NCBI RefSeq assembly: GCF_028736925.1
Contig: NZ_JAQZAT010000014.1
Coordinates: 48,794 to 112,793 of the forward strand
DNA: 64,000 nt
Direction of reading: 5' to 3'
Source of the DNA: Flavivirga sp. 57AJ16
GTDB taxonomy: Bacteria; Bacteroidota; Bacteroidia; Flavobacteriales; Flavobacteriaceae
Notes under the pieces: model-generated
What the model was told of the DNA's origin: nothing
Seen by the model: the letters and a program-made list of their open reading frames with translations, nothing else
Database searches by the model: none
Position numbers and translations under genes: made by a program
Shown here: piece by piece, positions 8,686 to 17,570 of the stretch
Layout of the letters: the number at the start of each line of letters is the position of its first letter
Position numbering within the stretch: position 1 is the first letter of the stretch

Positions 8686-8964
8686 TTAAACCTCTTTAAC
8701 GGCTTCTTCTTTCTTAAAAACATAGGAGTACAACCACATAAGCGTAAATGTTGGTATCACATCCAGCCCAGGCAAAGCTTCCTCTACAAAAGCAACCACT
8801 CCCGCTATTTTGCCAGGCTTTCCTTTATATAATTTAGTCATTATATAGCCAGATAGAGGTGCCCAAATGATATCCGAAAACTCACCGATCCCCGGAATTA
8901 TAAAAGAGACATACCCTATAGCATCCAAAACAATGCTTAATATTAATTTTTTGTGTTTGTTCAT
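8686..8964 (-). CDS. small conserved membrane protein
   Basis: This 92-aa protein has two or three hydrophobic segments (about 7-26, 31-43 and 67-83) joined by GKPGKIAGVVAFVEEALPG. The segment SFIIPGIGEFSDIIWAPLSG, with a Pro/Gly-rich turn, looks like conserved 'hypothetical' membrane proteins of Flavobacteriia, but I cannot name a family. It lies 45 bp downstream of folE on the same strand and may be co-transcribed. The coding frame is supported by normal composition and the start MNKHKKL. Confidence 0.7.
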   Translation of the reverse strand: MNKHKKLILSIVLDAIGYVSFIIPGIGEFSDIIWAPLSGYIMTKLYKGKPGKIAGVVAFVEEALPGLDVIPTFTLMWLYSYVFKKEEAVKEV

Positions 8965-9009
8965 TAAGTCATATTAAAACAAGAAGCATACCAAAACCCA
9001 CAATAATGA

Positions 9010-9603
9010 CTACTTCCCTATCAACTTTAAAAATTCGTTTCTAGTTTCAATTTTTTCAAACTGTCCTCTAAACCCTGAAGTGGTTGTTATAGAGTTTTGT
9101 TTTTGTACCCCACGCATCATCATGCACATATGGGACGCCTCTATAACCACCGCCACACCCTGTGGTTTTAAAGTACCATTAATACAATCTAAAATCTGCT
9201 CTGTTAGGCGCTCTTGTACCTGCAAGCGTCTTGCAAATACATCAACAACCCTGGGTAACTTACTTAATCCAACAATATATCCGTTAGGGATATAGGCTAT
9301 ATGTACTTTTCCAAAAAAAGGTAAAATATGATGTTCACAAAGGGAATACAACTCAATATCCTTTACAATAACCATTTCATTATAAGACTCCTTGAACATA
9401 GCTCCCTTAAGTATCTCGACAGGGTCTTGATGATAACCTTGTGTTAAAAACTGCATGGCTTTTGCTGCGCGCTCCGGGGTCTTTACAAGACCATCACGTT
9501 TAGTATCTTCTCCTAAATCTTTAATAATATCTTCATATCTATTCTTCACATCATCTGTGACTTGCATGTTGTACTCTTCAAACTTCTTATATGGCATATC
9601 CAT
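9010..9603 (-). CDS. folE: GTP cyclohydrolase I
   Basis: The enzyme converts GTP to 7,8-dihydroneopterin triphosphate, the first step of folate and pterin synthesis. It is 197 aa, normal size. Zinc ligands are Cys89 and His92 in [10 protein letters not shown] and Cys160 in SHMCMMMRG. Other family blocks are [14 protein letters not shown] (38-51), [18 protein letters not shown] and [20 protein letters not shown] at 9603 is used; Met3 is an alternative start. It reads away from the LolD gene across a 409-bp spacer. Confidence 0.97.
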   Translation of the reverse strand: MDMPYKKFEEYNMQVTDDVKNRYEDIIKDLGEDTKRDGLVKTPERAAKAMQFLTQGYHQDPVEILKGAMFKESYNEMVIVKDIELYSLCEHHILPFFGKVHIAYIPNGYIVGLSKLPRVVDVFARRLQVQERLTEQILDCINGTLKPQGVAVVIEASHMCMMMRGVQKQNSITTTSGFRGQFEKIETRNEFLKLIGK

Positions 9604-10012
9604 TCTATATAATTCTTAATTTTTAAAGTTAATCAAATTTTAGCTTCTAACTAGTAAAACTAAAAATTATCAAAAGTCATTTTGCTAAAGAAAAGTATGT
9701 TTTATAATTTATTATCCTAAACACATATGCCTGTTTTTAAATGGCACAAAACAAGCGCCATTTAAATATTTCAAAGAACAGATCGTTACACTTTATCGAA
9801 ATTATTTATTTAATGAGGAAAAAACCTTGCTTAAAGGGTCTTAACATACTCATTGGGTCGACGTATAAACATATTTTTCGCTTCGTCTTACTTACTTTAT
9901 AAACAATAATTACCCGAAATTACCCGAAAAATACTTTAAAAAGTAAAAGTAATAGCTAAATCGTTGCTAATAAATCTTTAAAGTAGTATTTTCAGCGTTC
10001 CAATTATTAAAA
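9604..10012. other. divergent folE/lolD spacer with 10-bp tandem repeat
   Basis: No gene is visible. ATTACCCGAA occurs twice in perfect tandem (9909-9928), one helical turn per unit, about 85 bp before the ATP-binding protein gene. No standard -7 element is clear for either gene. Confidence 0.5.
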
Positions 10013-10675
10013 ATGATTCAAGCAAAAAATATTCATAAATATTATAATGATTTACACGTATTAAAAGGTGTGGATATTAATATAAAAAAAAGTGAAGTTG
10101 TTTCTATTGTTGGTGCATCTGGAGCTGGCAAAACAACTTTATTGCAAATTTTGGGAACTTTAGACTCTGCTTCTTCAAATGGTAAGTCTGAATTAAGCAT
10201 AAATAATACCAACATTAGTGATCTTACCGACAAAAAGTTGGCTAAGTTTAGAAACGAACACATCGGCTTTATATTTCAGTTTCATCAATTACTTCCAGAA
10301 TTTACAGCTGTAGAAAACGTATGCTTACCTGCTTTTATAAAAGGTACTAAAAAAGCAGATGCTGAAAAACGGGCCATGGAACTTTTGGATTTTTTAGGCT
10401 TATCACATCGATACGACCATAAACCAAATGAATTATCTGGTGGAGAACAACAACGTGTTGCGGTTGCGAGAGCATTAATTAATAATCCTGACTTAATTTT
10501 TGCTGATGAACCCTCTGGTAATTTAGATAGCGAATCGGCCGAAATGCTACATAGTCTATTTTTTAAATTACGTGATGAATTCGGACAAACCTTTGTGATT
10601 GTTACCCATAACAAGGAACTGGCCAACCTAGCTGATAGAAAATTAACTATGGTAGATGGAAAGATTGTTGATTAA
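10013..10675 (+). CDS. lolD: ABC transporter ATP-binding protein, LolD/MacB type
   Basis: This 220-aa ATPase carries Walker A GASGAGKT (34-41), Q-loop region [12 protein letters not shown] (87-98), signature [15 protein letters not shown] (141-155), Walker B LIFADEP (161-167) with GNLDSE as D-loop, and switch histidine in VTHN (197-200). The length and the [13 protein letters not shown] block fit the LolD/MacB/FtsE subgroup. LolD drives lipoprotein release from the inner membrane in a LolCDE complex; no membrane partner gene is adjacent, so the partner must lie elsewhere. The subgroup is firm, the exact role less so. Confidence 0.85.
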   Translation: MIQAKNIHKYYNDLHVLKGVDINIKKSEVVSIVGASGAGKTTLLQILGTLDSASSNGKSELSINNTNISDLTDKKLAKFRNEHIGFIFQFHQLLPEFTAVENVCLPAFIKGTKKADAEKRAMELLDFLGLSHRYDHKPNELSGGEQQRVAVARALINNPDLIFADEPSGNLDSESAEMLHSLFFKLRDEFGQTFVIVTHNKELANLADRKLTMVDGKIVD

Positions 10676-10695
10676 TAGCAACATGTTATTTTTTT

Positions 10696-10835
10696 CATTC
10701 CCGCGACATGTGCTGAACTTGTTTCAGTAAGGCGAGAATCTTTTAATACTTCATTTTATATTTTTGAGCAAACAACTGCAAACCAGTACTGTAAACTGCA
10801 ACTGACTACTGCTAACTGTCTACTGCCAACTATGT
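10696..10835. repeat. composite intergenic repeat, copy II (inverted)
   Basis: CATTCCCGCGACATGTGCTG to GAGAATCTTTT (10696-10744) is the near-exact reverse complement of 2041-2088, followed by CAACTGCAAACCAGTACTGT and related CTACTGC/AACTGT words to about 10835. The order of the parts is the reverse of copy I. Confidence 0.75.
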
Positions 10836-10870
10836 TTCAAGAATCCTTACTTTTACATTAAAAATTAAAC

Positions 10871-11635
10871 TTGAATAAAACCGATCTCAAAGATTTTCTT
10901 GATGCAAAGGTGATCCAATATAACAACCCCAGGTTTATTGAAAGTGATCCCATTCAAATACCACATCAATTCAGCAAAAAAGAAGACATTGAAATTTCTG
11001 CCTTTTTAACGGCTACTATTGCTTGGGGAAATAGAAAAAGTATTATTAATAATGCCAAACGCTTAATGGAGCTGTTAGACCATTCGCCATTTGACTTTGT
11101 TTTAAATCATTCGGAAAACGATTTAGAAAAATTAATGTCTTTTGTTCATAGAACTTTTAACGGTCATGATGGCATACAATTTATAAAATCACTTAAGCAT
11201 ATTTATAAAAATCATGGTGGGTTAGAGAGCATTTTTTCAAAGCATAGTAAAACCCAATCTTTGCAAATAGCTATCTCAAAATTTAAATCAGCATTTTTTG
11301 AAATCGAGCATTTGCAAAGAACACAAAAACACATAAGTGATCCTTTAAAGAACTCTGCAGCAAAACGTATTAATATGTTTTTACGTTGGATGGTTCGAAA
11401 CGATAATGCAGGCGTTGATTTTGGTATTTGGAAAAGTTTCTCCCCTTCCAAATTATCTTGCCCTTTAGATGTACATTCCGGTAATGTTGCTAGAAAATTA
11501 GGATTATTACAACGCAAACAAAATGATGCCAAAGCTTTATTGCAATTAGATACTTCTTTAAGGGAATTAGACACCAATGATCCCGTTAAATATGATTTTG
11601 CTTTATTTGGATTAGGTGTTTTTGAAGGGTTTTAA
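10871..11635 (+). CDS. TIGR02757 family protein
   Basis: The 254-aa protein begins with a TTG codon (MNKTDLKDFLDAKVIQYN). It carries the family pattern: YNNPRFIESDPIQIPHQF, EISAFLTATIAWGNR, FNGHDGIQF, RINMFLRWMVRND, VDFGIWK, CPLDVHSGNVARKLGL and a C-terminal DPVKYDFALFGLG. The family is common in Bacteroidetes; helix-hairpin-helix DNA glycosylase-like folds have been suggested, but no activity is established to my knowledge. No upstream in-frame ATG lies between the repeat at 10835 and this start. The C-terminus GVFEGF is complete. Confidence 0.87.
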   Translation: MNKTDLKDFLDAKVIQYNNPRFIESDPIQIPHQFSKKEDIEISAFLTATIAWGNRKSIINNAKRLMELLDHSPFDFVLNHSENDLEKLMSFVHRTFNGHDGIQFIKSLKHIYKNHGGLESIFSKHSKTQSLQIAISKFKSAFFEIEHLQRTQKHISDPLKNSAAKRINMFLRWMVRNDNAGVDFGIWKSFSPSKLSCPLDVHSGNVARKLGLLQRKQNDAKALLQLDTSLRELDTNDPVKYDFALFGLGVFEGF

Positions 11636-11720
11636 CATGTCTAAACTACTGGTGTCCCACAAATATAGGATCTAAAAAGATTTTCACGAAAAGGACAGCC
11701 CTTGGGTTATTCATAAAAAA

Positions 11721-11853
11721 AGAGGGTGTCCAAAAAGTAAGTTCGATGTCATATTGAGCTTGTCGAAATATTTTTAACTTACTGATAATCAACATCGGTT
11801 TCGACAGGCTCAACCTGACAAATCAAATTATAAAGACTTTTTAGACACCCTCT
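11721..11853. repeat. 133-bp element with 18-bp terminal inverted repeats
   Basis: AGAGGGTGTCCAAAAAGT (11721-11738) pairs with ACTTTTTAGACACCCTCT (11836-11853), one mismatch in 18. Inside, TTGAGCTTGTCGAA and TTTCGACAGGCTCAA form a second stem. It has no coding capacity. It lies between two convergent genes and could act as a bidirectional terminator or be a MITE-like insertion. Confidence 0.85.
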
Positions 11854-11880
11854 AATCATGAAAACGTTATTTAAAAACGG

Positions 11881-13773
11881 TTACCCTTTTAACCAAGCTT
11901 TTCGTAATGCCTTTTGAGCATCTGTAGCATCTGCTTTTTCTATAATGGCCATACCAGTCGTATATCCTTGCGTCGTTGTTGTTTTAATAACAACTTCTTC
12001 TCCATTTCTATCTAACTTTACTTCAATGTCCTTTCCTGGTTTCCACATAAAAACCTGTTGCAGCACTTGATTCGCATTTTGTAGGGTTAAAACCTCACCA
12101 TCTACAGATTTAATAACATCGTTTACCTGTACACCTTGCGCTTTCCAAAAACTATTTTTTAATGCCTGTTCTGTAAAAAATATAGTCCCTTTCTGCGGAT
12201 CTCCACTCACTATAGGCGCACCATCCATTAATATATAATTAACCTCTATCTGCCCCTCTCCTATTTCCAAGCCAACTTTTTGTAAAAACTCGTTATAATC
12301 TATTGGTATATCTCCAATAACGTGCGTATCAAAAAACGTTCGTAATGAAGGATATGTCATAGCAACGATCTCATCTATAAGCTTATCATCCTCAAATGGT
12401 TTATTTTTTCCATATTTATTGGATAATGCTTTCATTAAAGATAAAATACCTCTATCACCATCACTCTCTTCACGCATTAAAATATCAATGCACATACCTA
12501 TTAATGCTCCTTTTTGATATACGTTTAAATATTGATCCTTATAAGGGTCCTTTAAAATATTCTCGCTCATTATAGTAAAACTCATAGCATCATCCAATCG
12601 CTTTGATTGTTGAATTTTATCCATAATTTTATTATAAAACTCAGCATTATCTACAAGGTCTTGATTTACTTGGAATAAAGTTGCGAAATACTCGGTAACC
12701 CCTTCATACATCCACAAATGTTTTGAGAACGTCGGATTGTTATAATCGAAATAATGCACATCTTCAGAATGTACGCTTAAAGGAGTCACTATATGAAAAA
12801 ACTCATGGGACACCACATCTATCATACTTTCTTCCAATGCTTCCTTTGGCATGGATTCAGGCATCACTACGACTGTTGATGTATGATGCTCTAATGCTCC
12901 AAAACCTTTTGGGGAATCCTCTTTACCTTCAGATAAATACAAATAAATGTCATAACGTGGTGTCGCATTTACATCCCCTAAATATGCTTTTTGCGCTTGC
13001 ATCATTTTAAAGATGGTCTCCTTTAAAGATTTAGCAGAATGCACTTTGTTAGGAGAATAAACACTCAATACAATTTTTATATCGCCCACTTGAAATTCCT
13101 CAACGTCCAAATTACCGTACATCATAGGATTATCTGTAATATCAAAATATCTGGAAGCAAAATAACTGGTCGTTATACTTTTTCCATCTTCACTGGTTTT
13201 AGTGCCTACAGTTTGCAATGCTGAAGTACGCTTAAAATCTGCCGAAGCCGTAACATCCAATTTATATTGATTATTTTTTAAGGAATCGAAATAGCCTATA
13301 AAACCATGTAGGTTTAACACATAATTATCGGGCTCTATATTAGTCCCAGAAGGTGAAAAAGGGGTATCCTTTCCTATGCCTCCATTAACTTCAGTGTCAT
13401 AGGTATCATTAACCAAATAGGTGATTTTATCCAATTGTTTTGCATTGCTTATAGTCCATGTATTGGTATCTACCTTATTTATTGGCATCTCGTTCCCCTT
13501 GTAATCAATAGCTTTAAAGTCATCAATATACTTACCAAAATCACTTACCGAATAGGTACCTTGCACTACTTTTGGCAAGCGATAAGTAACTGTTTCCACT
13601 GTAAAACGCCCAGGATTAATAGTTACGGGGGCTTTATCGTTATCGATACCTACTAAGTTTATCGATGTTGCTATAGGCAAACTTGTTGCTAAATCACTTT
13701 TTGTGCTTTTTGTAGCACTACAACTTGCTAGTAAAATGCCCGCAAATAATGCAGCAAATGTTTTAGTATTCAT
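11881..13773 (-). CDS. M61 family metallopeptidase lipoprotein with PDZ domain
   Basis: This 630-aa protein has a lipoprotein signal (LLASC, Cys18), an N-terminal beta domain (about 35-240), a thermolysin-like catalytic domain and a C-terminal PDZ domain (about 520-610, with WKAQGVQVNDVIKSVDGE). The zinc motif is HEFFH (323-327), with a third ligand expected at Glu357 in WMYEGVTEYF. M61 enzymes (glycyl aminopeptidase type) cleave N-terminal Gly or Ala in the envelope. All catalytic residues are present. It is transcribed away from the glycosyltransferase at 13871. Confidence 0.93.
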   Translation of the reverse strand: MNTKTFAALFAGILLASCSATKSTKSDLATSLPIATSINLVGIDNDKAPVTINPGRFTVETVTYRLPKVVQGTYSVSDFGKYIDDFKAIDYKGNEMPINKVDTNTWTISNAKQLDKITYLVNDTYDTEVNGGIGKDTPFSPSGTNIEPDNYVLNLHGFIGYFDSLKNNQYKLDVTASADFKRTSALQTVGTKTSEDGKSITTSYFASRYFDITDNPMMYGNLDVEEFQVGDIKIVLSVYSPNKVHSAKSLKETIFKMMQAQKAYLGDVNATPRYDIYLYLSEGKEDSPKGFGALEHHTSTVVVMPESMPKEALEESMIDVVSHEFFHIVTPLSVHSEDVHYFDYNNPTFSKHLWMYEGVTEYFATLFQVNQDLVDNAEFYNKIMDKIQQSKRLDDAMSFTIMSENILKDPYKDQYLNVYQKGALIGMCIDILMREESDGDRGILSLMKALSNKYGKNKPFEDDKLIDEIVAMTYPSLRTFFDTHVIGDIPIDYNEFLQKVGLEIGEGQIEVNYILMDGAPIVSGDPQKGTIFFTEQALKNSFWKAQGVQVNDVIKSVDGEVLTLQNANQVLQQVFMWKPGKDIEVKLDRNGEEVVIKTTTTQGYTTGMAIIEKADATDAQKALRKAWLKG

Positions 13774-13870
13774 TTAATTATCGTTTAGTTTTTAATTGAC
13801 GCGCAAAATACCAATATGTTACGGTCTCTGTTCTTAAGGTTATGTTAAAAAGATAAATTATATTCGTCCC

Positions 13871-14878
13871 ATGCAAAAACCTTTAGTTAGTATACTTATT
13901 CCTTTTAAAAACACCGAAGCCTATATCGAGGCCTGTGTGGCCTCTATATTAAATCAAACCTATGCCCATTGGGAATTGCTTATAGTCGATGACAATTCAT
14001 CTGATTCCAGTGCTAACATCGTTAAAAAATTTGCAAAAAAAGATGAGAGAATCACCCTTTTAAAAAATCAAGGAACAGGTATAATTGATGCTTTACGATT
14101 GGCTTTTAATTACAGCAAAGGTGCATTTATTACAAGAATGGATAGTGACGATATTATGCGTGCTAACAAATTAGAAGTATTGGTAAATAATTTATTGACA
14201 CACGGAAAACAGCATATAGCCATTGGTTTAGTAAATTATTTCTCTAAAGATGGTATTAAAGAAGGCTATAAAAACTATGAAATTTGGTTGAATAACTTAA
14301 CCAAAACCGGGCAAAATTATTCTGAAATTTATAAAGAATGTGTGATTCCCTCCCCTTGCTGGATGATTCACAGAAACGACTTAATAGCTTGTGATGCTTT
14401 TAACCCCAATAGCTATCCCGAAGATTACGATCTAGCATTTAGGTTTTACAAACACCATTTTAAATGTATTCCTTGTGATGTTATTATCCATGATTGGAGA
14501 GATTATAGTTCACGAACGTCAAGAACACATGAACATTATGCCGAGAATCATTTTATTGACATAAAGTTACACTACTTTTTAGAATTAGACTATAATCCCG
14601 ATAAATCGCTTGTTGTTTGGGGCGCTGGAAACAAAGGAAAAACAATTGCCAAAACACTTATTAAAAAAAATATCCCTTTTGAGTGGATCTGTGACAACCC
14701 CAAAAAGATTGGAAGGGATATTTATGGTAACATATTAAAGCCGTTTAGCTATTTAAAAGAAATAGAAAATCCTCAAAGTATTATTACCGTTGCTAATAAA
14801 GAAGCACAAATAGAGATTAAAAATTATATGAAAACTCTAAAGATGAAGCCTATTATAGATTATATTTTCTTTTGTTAA
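13871..14878 (+). CDS. family 2 glycosyltransferase with C-terminal Rossmann-like domain
   Basis: The 335-aa protein has an N-terminal GT-A domain: VSILIPFKNTEAYIEACVAS (6-25), LLIVDDNSSDS (37-47) and the metal/nucleotide motif RMDSDD (89-94). A second domain from about 250 opens with VVWGAGNKGKTIAKTLI, a dinucleotide-binding-like turn, and continues to IITVANKEAQIEI. No membrane segments are evident. It probably transfers a sugar in envelope glycan or glycoprotein synthesis; the substrate is unknown. It stands alone between the M61 gene and the XRE gene, not in a polysaccharide cluster. Confidence 0.88.
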   Translation: MQKPLVSILIPFKNTEAYIEACVASILNQTYAHWELLIVDDNSSDSSANIVKKFAKKDERITLLKNQGTGIIDALRLAFNYSKGAFITRMDSDDIMRANKLEVLVNNLLTHGKQHIAIGLVNYFSKDGIKEGYKNYEIWLNNLTKTGQNYSEIYKECVIPSPCWMIHRNDLIACDAFNPNSYPEDYDLAFRFYKHHFKCIPCDVIIHDWRDYSSRTSRTHEHYAENHFIDIKLHYFLELDYNPDKSLVVWGAGNKGKTIAKTLIKKNIPFEWICDNPKKIGRDIYGNILKPFSYLKEIENPQSIITVANKEAQIEIKNYMKTLKMKPIIDYIFFC

Positions 14879-14907
14879 GACTAATAAAATAAGCCAAAAG
14901 ACAAAAA

Positions 14908-14936
14908 AGTCGTTAAAATGTCGCATGCAAGTCGCT
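14908..14936 (+). promoter_or_regulatory. three phased GTCG repeats upstream of the XRE gene
   Basis: GTCG occurs at 14909, 14920 and 14931, spaced exactly 11 bp, inside AGTCGTTAAA-ATGTCGCATGC-AAGTCGCTATC. The array sits just upstream of the expected -33 region of the promoter whose -7 is at 14959-14966. This looks like an operator for a regulator binding one face of the helix; the regulator is not known. Confidence 0.5.
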
Positions 14937-14958
14937 ATCAAAAAGAAAGTTTCTGAAG

Positions 14959-14966
14959 TAATTTTG
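14959..14966 (+). promoter_or_regulatory. -7 element candidate (TAATTTTG) for the XRE gene
   Basis: TAATTTTG matches TAnnTTTG and ends 24 bp before the ATG at 14991. Confidence 0.55.
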
Positions 14967-14990
14967 TTAAATAATTAAACCAAACTTATT

Positions 14991-15569
14991 ATGAACGAAA
15001 TAGGAGAAAAAATTAAAGAGGTAAGAAAAAGAAAAGGACTGTCTCAAGAAGAATTAGCCGACGTAGCAAAGGTGAATTTAAGAACCATTCAACGTATAGA
15101 AAACAACAAAAATGAACCTAGAGGAAAAACACTTCATTTAATTTGTGAGGCTTTAGACCTAAATGCAGAAGATATTTTAAATTACGGTAAAAAAGACGAT
15201 AAAAATTATTTGATTTATTTACATTTATCTGTAATCTCTTTTCTTGTTATTCCATTAGGAAACATTATTCTTCCCTTAATAATATGGGTGACAAAAAAAG
15301 ATAAAATAATTAATTTGAAAGAAGCTGGGCTAAATCTTTTGAATTTTCAGATTTTATGGACATTTATAACATACGTAGGCTTAATTCTTTTTATAATTTT
15401 AAAGATGATGCAGCTTAATTTGGGTAAGCTGGTTTTTTTTCATCTGTTAATTTTCTTGTGGGGTGTTTTTAATGCGATAAATATTATTTTACCTATACTT
15501 TTTTCTATAAGAATAAATAGCGGTAAAACTAAAAGTCTTTATCCAAACATCATCAAATTTATAAAATAG
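14991..15569 (+). CDS. XRE-type regulator fused to a multi-span membrane domain
   Basis: This 192-aa protein has an N-terminal XRE/Cro helix-turn-helix (about 3-60: LSQEELADVAKVNLRTIQRI, NEPRGKTLHLICEAL), followed by about four hydrophobic segments from residue 70 on (HLSVISFLVIPLGNIILPL, NFQILWTFITYVGLILFII, FFHLLIFLWGVFNAINIILP) that resemble DUF4870. The DNA-binding domain would be on the cytoplasmic face of the inner membrane. Such fusions may sense membrane state; that is inference. Upstream are three 11-bp phased GTCG repeats and a -7 element, which may be its own operator. Confidence 0.88.
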   Translation: MNEIGEKIKEVRKRKGLSQEELADVAKVNLRTIQRIENNKNEPRGKTLHLICEALDLNAEDILNYGKKDDKNYLIYLHLSVISFLVIPLGNIILPLIIWVTKKDKIINLKEAGLNLLNFQILWTFITYVGLILFIILKMMQLNLGKLVFFHLLIFLWGVFNAINIILPILFSIRINSGKTKSLYPNIIKFIK

Positions 15570-15623
15570 ATAGGTTTTAAAGATTTCATTTTGATCTTTT
15601 AAAAAAAAATGAAAAAAAATATG

Positions 15624-15631
15624 TAGTTTTG
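15624..15631 (+). promoter_or_regulatory. -7 element candidate (TAGTTTTG) for the BatA-pyrC' operon
   Basis: TAGTTTTG fits TAnnTTTG and lies 17 bp before the ATG at 15648, giving a very short leader. Confidence 0.55.
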
Positions 15632-15647
15632 ACAAATCTAAAAATGA

Positions 15648-17570
15648 ATGCAGTTTAAACACCCAGAACTTCTTTACGCTTTATTTTTACTACTTATCCC
15701 CATAATTGTTCATTTATTTCAATTACGCAAATTCCAAAAAGAGGCATTTACCAATGTGGCCTTTTTAAAAGAAGCGACACTACAGACCCGTAAAAGTTCA
15801 CAAATAAAAAAATGGCTGATCCTTTGTACAAGATTATTACTTCTTGCTGCCATTGTTTTTGCATTTGCACAGCCGTTCACCTCTAAATCCGATACATTTA
15901 AAACTAAAAAGGAAACGGTCATTTATTTGGATAACTCGTTTAGCTTACAAGCAAAAGGAAGTCAAGGAGCACTTTTAAAGCGTGCTGTACAGGATATTAT
16001 TAGCAACGTGCCCGAAAGTGAGAACATATCATTGATCACTAATGATGATACTTATAAAAACACCTCTATAAAAACTATTAAAAATGATTTATTACAATTA
16101 GGCTATTCATCTAACAAACTAACAGCAGAGGCTGCTTTATTGAAAAGCATCACCATGTTCAGTAAACAAAAAAGCACTTTAAAAAACGTGGTTTTTATTT
16201 CTGACTTTCAACAAGATGCCTCTCCTTTTAATCCAAGAATAGACTCGCTAACAAATCTTCATTTAGTAAAACTACAGCCCATAAACACTAATAACATGAC
16301 TATAGATAGTGTTTATATTGCTAAAAGAACGGCTTCGGCTATTGAGTTAAAAGTACTTATAAAAAATAGCGGAAACCCAATAGAAAATCTCCCAGTCTCC
16401 CTATTTAGTAACGATAACCTCATTGCTAAAACTTCGGTAGCTATAGAAAACAATGCCGAAACCACATTTTACCTTCCTGTAAATGAAGTTATTAATGGAA
16501 AAATATCGATAAACGATGTTAATTTACAGTTTGATAATAGCCTGTTTTTCAATATTGACAATAGGTCAAAGGTCAACGTACTTGCTATAAATGCTACAAA
16601 TGATGCTTTTTTAAAGCGTATTTATACGGATCTCGAATTCAATTACACAGCCACTTTAGAGAATCAATTGGATTATAATATGTTGGACCAGCAGCATCTC
16701 ATCATTTTAAATGAGTTGGATGTTATCCCCAATGCTTTAACGGCAGCGTTAAAACAATTCACCAAACAAGGAGGGACTTTAATTATCATCCCTTCAAAAA
16801 AAATAAACAAACAATCCTATAATCAATTGTTAGCCAATTACGGTTCTAATTTTAACCACTTACTTTCAGTCGAAAAACGTATTACGACCATTAATTATGC
16901 GCATCCCTTGTATAGTAATGGCGTATTCGAAAAACAAGTCAGTAATTTTCAATACCCAAAAGTAAAAAGCTTTTATAGTGTTTCATCAAATAGTGCTACC
17001 GCTTTACAATTTGAGGATAGTAAAGCATTTTTATATCAAAAAAATAATGCCTACATATTTACTGCTGCTTTGAACAGTGGGAATTCAAATTTTGTAAACT
17101 CCCCATTGATCGTCCCTACACTTTATAATATAGGGAAACAAAGCCTTAAAACACCCAAGCTGTATTACATTATTGGACAGGAAAATACTTTTGATGTGGA
17201 TACACAATTGCAACAAGATGATATTTTATCGTTAGTCAATGATGATATTAACATGATCCCAAGGCAACAATACTTTAATAACAAGGTCGTTATAAATACT
17301 ACTAAAACTCCATCAATAGCTAATATTTATACCATAAAGAATAAAAATGAAAGTATTAAAAATATAAGCTATAATTATAATAGAAATGAAAGTAATTTGA
17401 CTTATAGAAACCTTTCTCCATCAAAAAACATAACCGTTAGCGATTCAATTACCGAAATTTTCAACACCCTAAAAAGTGATACAAAAGTTAATGCCTTATG
17501 GAAATGGTTTGTTATTTTTGCACTAGCATTATTGATTATTGAAATGGGCATCTTAAAATACTTTAAATGA
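15648..17570 (+). CDS. BatA-domain membrane protein
   Basis: The 640-aa protein opens with the BatA N-terminal double membrane anchor: HPELLYALFLLLIPIIVHLF (about 5-24), the QLRKFQ...TNVAFLKEA link, and a second segment WLILCTRLLLLAAIVFAFA (about 56-75). A von Willebrand-A-like region follows (VIYLDNSFSL, NVVFISDFQQD), then beta-rich domains and a final membrane segment (about 617-637). The family occurs widely in Bacteroidetes and was named for aerotolerance operons, but this long form has no firm function. Its stop overlaps the next start (ATGA), indicating translational coupling with the dihydroorotase homologue. Confidence 0.88.
   Translation: MQFKHPELLYALFLLLIPIIVHLFQLRKFQKEAFTNVAFLKEATLQTRKSSQIKKWLILCTRLLLLAAIVFAFAQPFTSKSDTFKTKKETVIYLDNSFSLQAKGSQGALLKRAVQDIISNVPESENISLITNDDTYKNTSIKTIKNDLLQLGYSSNKLTAEAALLKSITMFSKQKSTLKNVVFISDFQQDASPFNPRIDSLTNLHLVKLQPINTNNMTIDSVYIAKRTASAIELKVLIKNSGNPIENLPVSLFSNDNLIAKTSVAIENNAETTFYLPVNEVINGKISINDVNLQFDNSLFFNIDNRSKVNVLAINATNDAFLKRIYTDLEFNYTATLENQLDYNMLDQQHLIILNELDVIPNALTAALKQFTKQGGTLIIIPSKKINKQSYNQLLANYGSNFNHLLSVEKRITTINYAHPLYSNGVFEKQVSNFQYPKVKSFYSVSSNSATALQFEDSKAFLYQKNNAYIFTAALNSGNSNFVNSPLIVPTLYNIGKQSLKTPKLYYIIGQENTFDVDTQLQQDDILSLVNDDINMIPRQQYFNNKVVINTTKTPSIANIYTIKNKNESIKNISYNYNRNESNLTYRNLSPSKNITVSDSITEIFNTLKSDTKVNALWKWFVIFALALLIIEMGILKYFK

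Noticed and set aside
12723..13656. three plus-strand open frames inside the M61 gene
   Set aside because: They are antisense to a full-length gene with an intact active site and show no domain.
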